Source of the DNA: Halisarca cf. caerulea
Lineage: Eukaryota; Porifera; Demospongiae; Chondrillida; Halisarcidae
Assembly (NCBI GenBank): GCA_963170055.1
Contig: CAUJGJ010000444.1
Location: forward strand, 5,925,618-5,989,617
Direction: 5' to 3'
Length of the DNA stretch: 64,000 nucleotides
Below are positions 1 through 9,439 of the stretch, piece after piece. The notes under the pieces are model-generated. The model saw only the letters and a program-made list of their open reading frames with translations, had not been told where the DNA came from and did no database searches. Position numbers and translations under genes: made by a program. Numbering within the stretch: position 1 is the first letter of the stretch; each line of letters opens with the position of its first letter.

Positions 1-706
1 CAGTTCCTCTATCATCTTCTCGTACTTCCCCCGATCCCTTGACCACTGTATAGAACAAATTGTTTCTGTTTGGTGACAGACAAATAGTGACAGCATTCAC
101 CAAACCCAGAGAATTTACTATGAACTGTCTGGTCTTGTTGCTAGCTGTAGCCGTTAAGGCACAGAAATGAACACTTGTGGGAACAAATGAACGTAAATCC
201 CCGAGAGCTCCATATGACAATCGAAAAGGATCTTTTCCTCCTCCCCACATCTCCATACAATGGGCTTCGTTGATAAAAACAGCAGTTAATCGCCTTTGGT
301 ATGGTGCATTCAGGAGTGATCTTCTCCACTTGCCTTCCTGCAAGAGCTCAGGACTGCTAAAAATGTATGTGAAAACAGCGCGCTGCACTGCGTCTGTCTC
401 GGGCGCTGGTAGGTCCGAAGACAGCCTAGCTGCCTTCAGGCCACGTTCAACAAGATTCGAGACTTGCTTATCCATCAACGACACCAGTGGGGAAACAATG
501 AGAACCAAGTGAACGTCTGAGAACTGCTGGCACCACGGTACAACTTCAAAAATGATGGACTTGCCATGCCCAGTTGGCAAACAAACAACGGTATCCTTCC
601 TCAACACAACAGAGTCAATAGAAGCTAACTGCTGTTCTATTAAGACTACACTGCCTTTCTTTATCTTTGACAAAGCGAACTTGACTGACTCCAATAGAGT
701 GGACAT
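1..706 (-). CDS. RecQ-like DNA helicase, N-terminal part (runs off window)
   Basis: An uninterrupted minus-strand frame starts at ATG 706 and is still open at the window edge, giving about 235 residues. The helicase core is recognisable: Walker A PTGHGKS (residues 44-50), motif Ia SPLVSLMDKQV (72-82), motif II NEAHC (146-150) and motif III ALTATA (183-188), all spaced as in RecQ ATP-dependent 3'-5' helicases. The start is chosen because an in-frame stop lies a short way upstream. Motif II has Asn where the family has the Mg-binding Asp of DEAH, which would be expected to cripple ATP hydrolysis. The frame has no long N-terminal region, unlike BLM or WRN, so it resembles the short RecQ-like paralogues common in invertebrates. 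It could be a retrogene or an element-borne copy; the C-terminal domains are outside the window. Confidence 0.85.
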   Translation of the reverse strand, partial: MSTLLESVKFALSKIKKGSVVLIEQQLASIDSVVLRKDTVVCLPTGHGKSIIFEVVPWCQQFSDVHLVLIVSPLVSLMDKQVSNLVERGLKAARLSSDLPAPETDAVQRAVFTYIFSSPELLQEGKWRRSLLNAPYQRRLTAVFINEAHCMEMWGGGKDPFRLSYGALGDLRSFVPTSVHFCALTATASNKTRQFIVNSLGLVNAVTICLSPNRNNLFYTVVKGSGEVREDDRGT

Positions 707-972
707 CACGTAACTCTGAGCAGTCCAAATCGTAAGTCCTTACTAGCTTGTCAATTACAATTTCATGACCCAAAATATTGGGTTGCGATGCACTGATTCG
801 CTAGAAGTCACGTGGTCGTGGTGTGAACTAATCGCTATGTGTGCTAGACCGTCTCCCGCCCTTTCTCACCCATAGGGCGCTTGCGGGAGACGGTCTAGCT
901 GGCCAGACTACCATTCTACTACGTATTGTGAAGAAATAAAGCAATTTGTAAACAGTAAATCTTCAAAGTCAA
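707..972. other. Short spacer with a strong hairpin
   Basis: No gene seen. It holds a 17-bp perfect inverted repeat (listed separately) and otherwise AT-rich sequence. Confidence 0.5.
843..899. repeat. 17-bp perfect inverted repeat with internal second stem
   Basis: The arms 843-859 and 883-899 are exact reverse complements (GCTAGACCGTCTCCCGC), with a 23-bp loop. Inside the loop CGCCCT and AGGGCG can extend the stem. It lies about 140 bp upstream of the helicase start codon. It could be a foldback relic or a cruciform; no terminal repeats or target duplication are visible around it. Confidence 0.75.
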
Positions 973-1679
973 TGGAATCTGTTGGATGTGAAGTATTGTG
1001 GGGAAGGTCAGTGGATTGAAATCAGTTGCAATATACAATGTTTGTTAGTGATATGATAGTTCGTCATACAAACTGTGCAGGAAAAACAACTGTATGGACC
1101 AGATATACAAATCACAAAAAAAGGATTGTGTTGGACATATATAGAAACGAATGGGGACAGGCTTGTGGAACATTGTGACCTCCTACAAGGGCTGGAACCT
1201 ACCTGATGGGAAAGGGATAAGTGGTAAAGGAGGGCTAATTAAGAAGAGAATGGATGGCTTCTAAGTGACACTGTATTATTGCCGCACAATAAGGGAGAAT
1301 AAGGGGAATGTCAAGGAAGTTCAGAAAGCAGTGAAGGCCATATTATACCACTCTTTATCGACTGACAATACACCATGCCATGAGTATTGCCCTGTAGGAG
1401 AGAAATCGTGGTGTGGCTGGCAAAAGGACAAGGCACTGAGAATACAGAATTACAAACACAAGGATCCCTTGCCTCAAACAGTGGCTGATGTTTACAGCCA
1501 CTTTTTGTCTGTTTGAGTGAACCAGAACTTCTAGAGAGTGGGATTGATGGTTTCACACAGAATGCAAATGAGAGCTTGTATCACTTGCTTTGGGATTTTT
1601 GTCCAAAAACAGCATTTACTGGCTCCAATATTGTTGCCATAGCTGCAGGCTTAGCTGTTCTACAATTCAACACAAGGAG
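973..1679 (+). pseudogene. Mutator-like transposase relic, 5' segment
   Basis: Three frames between 973 and 1679 together resemble the middle and C-terminal part of the Mutator-like transposases found in cnidarians, insects and sponges. Visible landmarks are a His/Cys cluster (YHSLSTDNTPCHEYCP, about 1347-1394), a WC pair, TQNANESL near 1553-1576 and a CPKTAFTGSN motif near 1603-1632. Family assignment is from memory of these motifs. The copy has in-frame stops and at least two frameshifts (for instance at about 1260 and 1510), so it is dead. It is cut at 1680 by the Tigger insertion and resumes at 3641. Confidence 0.65.
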
Positions 1680-1681
1680 TA

Positions 1682-3638
1682 CAGTGTCTCCCACTTAATT
1701 CGAAGCCGCTTAATACGAATTCTCGCCTAATTCGAATAGTTTTCAATGTCCCTGTATTGCTGCCATACATTAAATCCGAAGGGAAAATTCGCCTATTTCG
1801 AATTGGAATCCGAATTCTGAAAGAATTCAGAATTATCCAAAAGTATACAAACTGCCTACTGTTGACAACTGCCAGTTGATAGTAGCTGTGACCACGTGTA
1901 GTTGACACTTTTCATTCGACTTGAGTTCTTCCTTGGGAACATAAGAATGCAGCGCAGTAAGTACCAATCGCTTACAATCAAGAGAAAACTGGAGATCATT
2001 GACCTTGTCGACCAAGCCCCTCCTGGAAAGAAGAAGAAAGACATCGCAAGCGAAGCAGGAATTCAAGCGAGCACTCTGAGCACGATCCTCAAAAACAAGG
2101 ACGCACTACGGGCTGGCCATGCAGTTGGAAGCAGTAATAAGAAGCGCGTTCGCGATCCTTTATGTCCTGATGTGGATGCGGCTCTTTTTCAGTGGTTTTC
2201 GGCTGCCAGGGCCCAATCCGTACCGATCAGCGGTGAAATCCTGAAATCGAAGGCTCAGGAACTTGCAACTGAACTTGATCCTGATCATGAGGAATGGAGT
2301 TGTTCGAATGGTTGGCTCTCTCATTGGAAAGTGAGGCACAACATCAGCTACAAAGCTGTCTCAGGTGAAAATGCAGCGGTTTCTAAAGAGGTTTGTGAGG
2401 ATTGGAAGAAGTCTACCCTATACCCATTGTTGCAGCGTTATCATCCCAATGACGTCTTCAATGCTGATGAAACTGGACTTTTTTGGAGACTCCTTCCTGA
2501 CAAGACTCATACAGCACGAGGAGAAAAGTGCACAGGGGGAAAGAAAAGTAAAGAAAGGATAACTGTCCTTGTTTGCGCCAACATGACTGGTACGGAGAAA
2601 TGCCCACTGCTGATAATAGGGAAATCAAAAGTTCCAAGATGTTTCCGTGGTGTAAGGCAGTTACCGACAGACTATGATGCAAACAAAACAGCATGGATGA
2701 CTTCCTAATTTTTTGAGACATGGCTTAGGAAATGGGACACTAAGCTTTCTAGAAAGGGGAGGAAAGTGGCTCTCATTGTGGATAACTGCCCAGCTCATCC
2801 ACATGTTGATGCCCTGCAGACTATTGAACTTGTGTTTCTTCCACCAAACACTACAAGTGAGATCCAGCCCTGTGATCAAGGCATCATCTATGCACTCAAG
2901 TGCCACTACAGAAGGAACATGGTTAAGCGCTTGATTCGCTTCATTGACTGTGGGTTGTCCTAGGATCAATTTAAGGTTACTCTGCTCGAGGCTCTCCAAA
3001 TGGTGCAGGCATCCTGGGAATCTGTGACACCCGACACAGTCAGTAACTGTTTCAGGAAAGCAGGATTCACTTCACAGCCAGCTGACGAAGTTCAAGATGA
3101 AGGAGAAGTGCATGATGATGATGTATCCCTAGAGTTTTTAAACACAGAGGAACCCACCACTTTTGATGATTATGTCAGCTGCGACAATGATTTGCAGTGT
3201 GCTCCCATGATTAGTGTTGGAGACGTTGTAACATCATTTGATCCAAGTGCCACTGCTCAGGATGATGAAACAGATGATTTCGGTGACCCACTGCCTAGAG
3301 TTTCAATTCAGCAAGCCAATTCTGCCTTTCGAGACATTCAGGCATTCCTTCTCTGCAATACTACCAATGCAGACAAGACTTATAAACTTTTAAGAGAGCT
3401 AGACATTGATTTACTGACATCAACAAACAATGCATGTGTTCAAACCTCTATTACTGACTTTTTCAGACCAGCTTCATGACTTTTCACTGTGCATTATTCG
3501 TAGGATGTACTTTTCACTTCATTTTTGCTATTTCATGTGTGCTTATGCAATTTCTTATGTTGTTTGGATAATTCAAATTTCCTGTTAATTCAATTTTTTT
3601 CCATTCTTTTGGTGATTTGAATTATCAGGGTTACACTG
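1682..3638 (+). mobile_element. Tigger (pogo/Tc1-mariner) DNA transposon, complete with both ends
   Basis: The element begins CAGTG at 1682 and ends CACTG at 3638, flanked on both sides by TA (1680-1681 and 3639-3640), the Tc1/mariner target duplication. The outer 20-25 bp of the two ends are imperfect inverted repeats (CAGTGTCTCCCACTTAATTC against CAGTGTAACCCTGATAATTC). It carries one transposase gene. It sits inside a Mutator-like relic whose coding sequence resumes just after the right TA, so the Tigger is the younger of the two. Confidence 0.9.
1947..3479 (+). pseudogene. Tigger transposase with two nonsense codons
   Basis: One frame runs from ATG 1947 to TGA 3479 (510 codons) and is broken only by TAA at 2706-2708 and TAG at 2961-2963. 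Domain order is CENP-B type: a psq helix-turn-helix (KRKLEIIDLVDQ to STLSTILKNK, residues about 10-52), a second CENP-B/Tc5 HTH (to about residue 140), and a pogo-type DDE domain. Catalytic candidates are Asp in NADETGLFW, Asp in IVDNCPAHP and Asp in CDQGII, a DDD triad as in Tigger/pogo. The tail is acidic. It would cut and paste its own element. Two stops and no frameshift suggest fairly recent inactivation. Confidence 0.9.
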
Positions 3639-3640
3639 TA

Positions 3641-3880
3641 TTTCCTTTTTCCAAAGTTCTCAAGGAGATGGGGATTCCCCCTGGGTACCATTGCACTGCT
3701 GCACTGCACTGCCTTGACTATGATCGCATCATTCATGCAAAGACTAAGTCCCAGGACAGCACCAAGTATAAAGAAAAAGAAGAAGAGCTCAGAAGAAAGC
3801 TTTTTGGATGCACAGGAAGAATGAGAAGGGGTTCAGTATTCATCAGGGAGATTTTCGTCCAATACAATACTGACCAATGA
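3641..3880 (+). pseudogene. Mutator-like transposase relic, 3' segment
   Basis: Directly after the right TA of the Tigger, a frame gives VLKEMGIPPGYHC and a basic, charged tail (KYKEKEEELRRK). These match the usual C-terminal end of the Mutator-like transposase whose CPK...FTG segment ends at 1679. Removing the Tigger and one TA brings the parts next to each other, with a one-base frame difference. This is the C-terminal piece of the same dead gene. Confidence 0.6.
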
Positions 3881-4824
3881 GGTACCTGGTCCCAGTTGTG
3901 ATTCAAGTCGCTAATGCAGCAAATGCAGAAGGCCCACAAAAGGGCACAAGAGGGACCAACCCTGCCCTGACGCACTACAGCTCCCATAATACTTTTTTCC
4001 TTCTTACTCCAGACTATGTCTATACTTACTTCATTTATAATTTTAGTAAACTTTATGCATGTTTTTCTCATTATTACCACCATCGCACTTCGGACCATCA
4101 TAACATACGCATACTACATGCTATGGGCTTGAAATTTTCTGCACACATTGCTCCTGTAAAAGGCTAAAAATGGTTTGTTGGGATTTGGCCAGTATCCTTG
4201 CATTACACTAATATGGCTTTTGGAAATGACAAACCACAAGTATTTGAATCATGACCTCATATCTCTTATAAATGTTGTCCTAGCCCATTGCACAAAAACC
4301 AATTGGAAAGGAGTATCTTAGCTTCCCAGTCATACAGTAGTTCAACAATGAATACACTTAATTCTGTAAGCGCTGTAGTGGTCCATAAATCATAACAAGG
4401 ATTTGTGGTCACAGGTGCTAAATCGTAATTACTACTGCGTGGGTGGTTTCAAATGTGTGGGTAGCAGCTGATTCTACTAGAGTATATGCATCCAGATACC
4501 AACCCACATAACAAATTTCAAGTGAGTTGCTGTTAGCATCACAGAGCTACAGCTCTTTACATGTACTATTGTTAGATTTCCAATGTGAAGGTATCCTACT
4601 ACCTTATGGAGTTAAGTTAAGGGGGATATCTTGTCTGAACAAGATGTCTGACCAAAATGCTAAAATAATCAATCAATTGCATTTTGCACGGAAAATGACT
4701 GATTACCAACTGTTATTTACAACACTGAATACTTAGAAATAAAACCTCCATTAAAAGACACCTCCTAAATGCCAAAACCTCCTTACCCTTTTAATGCCCG
4801 CGTTTTTATGTCACTGTTTACCCC
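3881..4824. other. Gene-free stretch
   Basis: I recognise no gene. Short open frames (for example 4527-4736) have no family motifs. Around 4741-4790 there is a decayed copy of the terminal repeat of the small Tigger-type MITE found at 5662 (AAACCTCC and GACACCTCC motifs). Confidence 0.4.
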
Positions 4825-4828
4825 TTAA

Positions 4829-5597
4829 GGCCCGTTAGCCTAAAAAGTGGTGCAAGCTTTGTGAAGGATTTTTTTATATTTACAAAGAGCGCGAACGATG
4901 CCAAACGCTATATTTTGGTTATATCTTACCTCGAAGATCTTCTCCAGCAAAAAGCTTCCCTTTGCTAACCAATGACGTGATATTCATACACATTTTACTT
5001 ACACACTTACTCGCCTGTTGGTATAGTAGCATTATAGCTACATAAAGCCTTGTTTCGGCCTGCTTTGCCTAGAAAATGGTCACAATCATCTTTATATATT
5101 CTACTGCATACTATATTATTTGCCTAGAAAATCGTTACAATGCAAATCGTTACACTAAAAACAATAACAGTGCAAAATCTACACGGAGACACGTCAGACA
5201 AACTTTTATTGTGAATCTTGCTGTCCAGAATGACGTATTGCTCTTTGTCCAGTGGACTGTTTAAGGATTTACTGCAGGAAGCTCCAATTGAGCCGAAAAA
5301 ACGAACTACACAACCAAGCAATATTACGGATCTTCAAGCAGCCATTTTATTTGTTTGTATATCTTTGTAAACTGTTTGTATAATTGCATGACTCTATGAT
5401 CACTTGCGTTTTTAGTACAATCTTTAGAGCTTTCTGTACTGATTATACCTGAGTGTATAGCGTTCAAAATTGGCAGTTTTATTAATCTTCCTTCTCTCTA
5501 TCTAGCCATATAAATTTCCTCACGATTGTGCAATATAGGCAACCTGCGGGACTCAATGGTATTCAATGTTTAGAGCCACAAAATAGGCTAACGGGCC
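4829..5597. mobile_element. piggyBac-type non-autonomous element (769 bp)
   Basis: Both ends carry the same 14-bp terminal inverted repeat, GGCCCGTTAGCCTA, and both are flanked by TTAA (4825-4828 and 5598-5601), the piggyBac superfamily target duplication. No transposase is encoded; the interior is AT-rich. It would need a transposase supplied from elsewhere. Its ends do not match those of the three longer piggyBac elements in this window, so it belongs to another subfamily. Confidence 0.85.
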
Positions 5598-5661
5598 TTA
5601 AGTGGTTAAACAGGACATCACTGCTCTGCCCTATTTGATTTCCCTTACATTGACAAGTGTA

Positions 5662-5749
5662 CAGTTAAATCCTCCAAAATAAGGACACCTCCACTGACAG
5701 GACAGCTTTCTGTAGTCCCAGTGATGTCCTTATTTTGGAGGTTTCACTG
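5662..5749. mobile_element. 88-bp Tigger/mariner-type MITE
   Basis: About 25 bp at each end form near-perfect inverted repeats, starting CAGTTAAATCCTCC and CAGTGAAACCTCC, flanked by TA at 5660-5661 and 5750-5751. There is hardly any unique core. Too short to code. Confidence 0.85.
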
Positions 5750-6140
5750 TATATCCATGTTCATCAATAGATGGGTATCCAACCAAGCAGAAGTTCCCTT
5801 CTCCACTGAAAGTGATATTGGTTCTTGAAAGTTGCATATCCAGTGTGCTACATACTTCCTCAGCAATCCTCCTCTTAGTACTTCAATTTTCTGTCTTGGT
5901 CTCACTTGAAATCTTGTCTTGCTCTTCAATGATTTGGACCTGGTTATTTCCTGCCTTTCGATGGATTGCCAGGAGTAATTGGCCTGGATGCTGTAATGAC
6001 GCTGTCTGCTATGTCAGGCAAGATTTCAATCCCTAGATCTCACATTGGTAATACAAACAATTTCCTTTAATGGCATGTTGGCCTGTAATTGCTGGTATTA
6101 GGCTGTGTCTCAAAATGTCTTCAATAGGCTAGAGTAGGTA

Positions 6141-7898
6141 TCCAATTCAATTGTAGTCCTTGAGACAAAGAATGAGCAAGATGCTTATCTGTTCAGCTTG
6201 ATATCTTGCAGCAAGCCAAAGAGACACCGTCTGCGCAAAGCCAATGCCAAAGAATGCACAGCAACATACTCATATAGAGTAAAGACCACAGGTGGGGATC
6301 TGTGTGTTTGTAAGAAAGCCTTCGCCTCTGTCCATGGTGTGTCAATGAAGGCTATCACACGTTTGTGCAAGTTTATGAGTGAGGGTCACACCAGTCCATC
6401 AGTAGACATGAGGGGTAACCATGGCAAGCAGCGTTCATTGCCAGACGATGTTATTCAGCGCATTGTCTCCCACATCGCTTCTTTTCCTGCGCAAGAGTCA
6501 CACTACTCTAGGAGAGATAATCATCAACGTAAATATCTTTCTGAGAACCTCAACATCAAGCGCTTGTGGTACTTGTACCTTGAGGGGCATGAACCGGAGC
6601 AGATGGAGCGCATTTCGCAGAAGTTACCTTTTACAGGTACAGTGAAGGAGTCTGCCTACAGGAATATTTTCAACACTTGTTTTAATTTGGGCTTTGGCCG
6701 TCCTCAATCGGACACATGTGCTACATGTGATTCTTTTAACATCAAAATCCATGCAACTGCAAATGAAGAAGAAAAAGAGGAATTGAAAAAGCAGATGGAG
6801 ATGCACCAGCGCAGAGCTGAGAAAGGATATGAAGAATTGAGAAGTGATAAAGCCAGAGCAAAGAAGTCCTGGGTAGCAAACGGAGATGAGCCAAATCAAG
6901 CACAAGAAGGTGATGGTGAGACTGAACAAGTAGACATGTACACGTTTGACTTTGAACAAAATTTGCCTGTTCCAACTCTCACTCACAGTGATGTATTTTA
7001 TGCCAGACAACTCTGGGTATATAATTTTGGAATTCATGATTGTGTGTCGGAGCGTGGCTTGATGTATGTTTGGTCTGAGTTGACAGCTAAACAGGGATCA
7101 TCAGAAGTTGCAAGTTGTCTTCTCAAATGTTTTGCCTCGCTGAAGACTGGTGCATCATCCCTCATCCTGTATTCAGATGGTTGTGGTGGGCAAAATAAGA
7201 ATAAGGTGATTGTTTTCTTTCTTCTGAGTTTGATACAGCAGAAGAGCTACAAGCGCATTGATCACAAGTTTCTCACTAGAGGTCACACGTTTTTACCCAA
7301 CGACCGTGATTTTGCCATCATTAAAAAGCGCAAGCGAGTGGAGAAGGCCTTTATCCCTCAAGACTGGGTCCAAGTCTTGAAGTCTGCTAAGGTTGCCAAA
7401 CCTTTTTTGGTAACAGAGATGAAGGGAGCTGAATTTCTGGACTACAAGTTATTGGCAATGTCAGCTATCAAGCAAACCCTTGCAGATCAGACATCGGAAA
7501 GGCTGAAGTTCAGGGATGTTCACTGGTTCAGCTATGGGAAGTCAGAGGAGTATGACTATTTGTGCAATAAAATGGTAGTGATTAGCCACCCGGATGAAGT
7601 TTGGTGTCGATACACCTACAGCAATATGGAGCCATGGAAGAAAATCAACCCAAAGAAGCCATCCTCCACCAACGATGTAGTCTTGGCCGAAGTGCTTAGA
7701 GCTTATAGTGGTCCAGTGACCATCAAGCCAGCAAAGATTAAGGATCTCATGAAGCTTAGCCAACATGTACCTGCAGAGAAGCGTGCTTTTCACGAGCAGT
7801 TGCAACAAGCGCAGACACCTGCAGACACAAGCAATGATGAAGATGACGCAGACAGTAATGAAGAGCTGTATTTGGAGGAGGATGATTCTGAACAATAA
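6141..7898 (+). CDS. DUF7869-type RNase-H-like protein, probable transposase
   Basis: The frame is open from 6141 to the TAA at 7896-7898. There is no good initiator at the 5' side: an in-frame stop lies just upstream and a likely splice acceptor (AATTGTAG) sits near 6155, so this is probably a large 3' exon. Landmarks (residues counted from 6198): a basic N-terminal part, SHYSRRDN near 102, a CATC zinc-type pair near 172, a charged coiled segment about 185-245, YSDGCGGQNKN near 324-334 and RGHTFLPNDRD near 360-370, and an acidic tail. These are the hallmarks of DUF7869 proteins, expanded in invertebrates. The Asp and GQN motif followed by GHT...D suggests an RNase-H-fold nuclease, hence a transposase; that role is inference. 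No terminal repeats could be assigned. No stop or frameshift interrupts it. Confidence 0.7.
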   Translation, partial: SNSIVVLETKNEQDAYLFSLISCSKPKRHRLRKANAKECTATYSYRVKTTGGDLCVCKKAFASVHGVSMKAITRLCKFMSEGHTSPSVDMRGNHGKQRSLPDDVIQRIVSHIASFPAQESHYSRRDNHQRKYLSENLNIKRLWYLYLEGHEPEQMERISQKLPFTGTVKESAYRNIFNTCFNLGFGRPQSDTCATCDSFNIKIHATANEEEKEELKKQMEMHQRRAEKGYEELRSDKARAKKSWVANGDEPNQAQEGDGETEQVDMYTFDFEQNLPVPTLTHSDVFYARQLWVYNFGIHDCVSERGLMYVWSELTAKQGSSEVASCLLKCFASLKTGASSLILYSDGCGGQNKNKVIVFFLLSLIQQKSYKRIDHKFLTRGHTFLPNDRDFAIIKKRKRVEKAFIPQDWVQVLKSAKVAKPFLVTEMKGAEFLDYKLLAMSAIKQTLADQTSERLKFRDVHWFSYGKSEEYDYLCNKMVVISHPDEVWCRYTYSNMEPWKKINPKKPSSTNDVVLAEVLRAYSGPVTIKPAKIKDLMKLSQHVPAEKRAFHEQLQQAQTPADTSNDEDDADSNEELYLEEDDSEQ

Positions 7899-8763
7899 CT
7901 ACTTTGAGACTTATACCCTTATTACTAGACTAGACTAGCTCATATGTTTTGATTACTACATTTACTTTTTGTATTCTCTGTAGTTTGGACTTATGCCCTT
8001 TTTGCACTCACTCACCTTACTTGAAGTCTGTATCTCATAAACGAATGTTGCCCCGCCTACTTTTTATGTGTAGGGGTCTTGTAATATCATAATAGTTATG
8101 TGATGTAAAGTATTAGTACACAGCTGTTATCTTTTTGGCTCTATAAATCTTCCCCGAAATTCGCTAAAATGGACTTACGCCCTTTTTGCACTGACCCCTT
8201 CAATTTACATGCAATAAAGATCTGTAAGGTGTGCAAGATTCCAAAAATATTTTGGAATTTCAACTTGTGAAAATGGACTCCCGAAATTGTCGTATTTGTA
8301 TGATTAGATCAGAAGCGATGCTTACAATTGTTCAAAATCCGAAGACATTCCACTTTAGAAAGCCTTATACGACATTTGAATCGATGATCATGCTATAGAC
8401 ATACTTCAATGATCTTCTAGCTGCAATACAAAAGTAGCAATCATTGTGCACGCGAGTCGGCCATGTTTTTATGGTGGGCGTTTGAGGGTTAAACACTTTA
8501 ATACCGACGAAGATACTGTTGAGAAAACATACTCTTTAGTCTGCCGTTATTGGGATTTCGCAAATATCATAGTGTTTATGCAATATAGTAGGCGCTGGCA
8601 ATGCACATCAACGGAAAGCTCTTCTTCTGCTCTATCTGTTGAGCACAATCACAAGGTTATACGACAAAGTATAAGCAAGTGCTGGCAAAATATACGAAAG
8701 ATTGCAGCCATAGCAGTTGGCGAAATTCAAGTAATAATACTTGGAATCTGTTTCTTTTCTTGA
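7899..8763. other. Gene-free stretch with a repeated 26-bp motif
   Basis: Two copies of a motif beginning GGACTTA and continuing GCCCTTTTTGCACT lie at 7987-8010 and 8171-8194, in the 3' flank of the DUF7869 gene. They may belong to that element's end. An open frame at 8446-8763 starts at a non-ATG codon and shows no family motif, so I do not call it. Confidence 0.4.
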
Positions 8764-8765
8764 TA

Positions 8766-9365
8766 CAGTTGAACCTCGTTAACACGAAATCGCTTAGCAT
8801 GAAAAACTGGTTAACACGAAGACTTTTGTTAGTCCCAATCGCCTTCATATTCCCTGCTGTACTAATGCGTACGGATAACGCGAAACGGATAACATGAATT
8901 TCCGGATAACACGAGGAATTTTGATTACCCCGAAGTGAGAAAATTATTGGATAACGTGAAGATGGCAGCAAAGCAGAAGTCTCTCTCGATCAAAGACAAA
9001 GTCGAAATCCTCAAATCTTTAGAGAAGCGTGCCAGCGAGTATGGAGCGAAGGGAAAGATAGCGAAAGAGTTTGGAATTGCAAGCTCAACTTTATCCACGA
9101 TGATCAAGGACAAGGAAAGAATCTTCACCACTTTCGAACAGTCGGCGTTCGGGCCAAACAGAAAACGTCTGAGAACGGCTGCCTTCGAAGATGTGGAGGA
9201 AACGTTAGTTCTTTGGTTTAAAGGAATTCACAGCCAGAATATCCCTATATCTGTATGAGATTGTACTATAAACTTTCATTTCACAAAAATACTGTTAACA
9301 TGAAATACTGATAACATGAAAAAAATATTCAGTCCCCTCGATTTCGTGTTAAAGAGGTTCAACTG
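8766..9365 (+). mobile_element. Internally deleted Tigger element (600 bp)
   Basis: The ends are inverted repeats of about 26 bp with one mismatch (CAGTTGAACCTCGTTAACAC against CAGTTGAACCTCTTTAACAC). The element is flanked by TA (8764-8765 and 9366-9367). It keeps the 5' part of a Tigger transposase gene and then jumps to the 3' end, so the catalytic domain is missing. Confidence 0.9.
8962..9258 (+). CDS. CENP-B/psq DNA-binding domain left in a deleted Tigger
   Basis: ATG 8962 opens a 98-residue frame ending in TGA 9256-9258. It begins MAAKQKSLSIKDKVEILKSL and continues with GKIAKEFGIASSTLSTMIKD, the psq helix-turn-helix of Tigger/CENP-B proteins. It then enters the second HTH (ETLVLWFKG) and stops where the internal deletion begins. 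The frame is uninterrupted. Known family behaviour: this region binds the transposon ends. A product lacking the DDE domain could bind ends without cutting, either as a passive relic or as a competitor of full-length transposase; that is inference. Confidence 0.75.
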   Translation: MAAKQKSLSIKDKVEILKSLEKRASEYGAKGKIAKEFGIASSTLSTMIKDKERIFTTFEQSAFGPNRKRLRTAAFEDVEETLVLWFKGIHSQNIPISV

Positions 9366-9439
9366 TATATTGATTCCACATTGACATAGCAACAGAATGA
9401 TGAATGACTTGATGGGTTGTGTTTTTCCGGTTGAGCTAC

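Noticed and set aside
1..900. Helitron end: helicase next to a 17-bp hairpin
   Set aside because: The helicase is RecQ-like, not the Rep/Pif1-type helicase of Helitrons. The hairpin lies upstream of the start codon, and no TC...CTRR ends were seen.
8446..8763. 105-codon plus-strand frame before the deleted Tigger
   Set aside because: No ATG at its start, no recognisable domain and no splice context.
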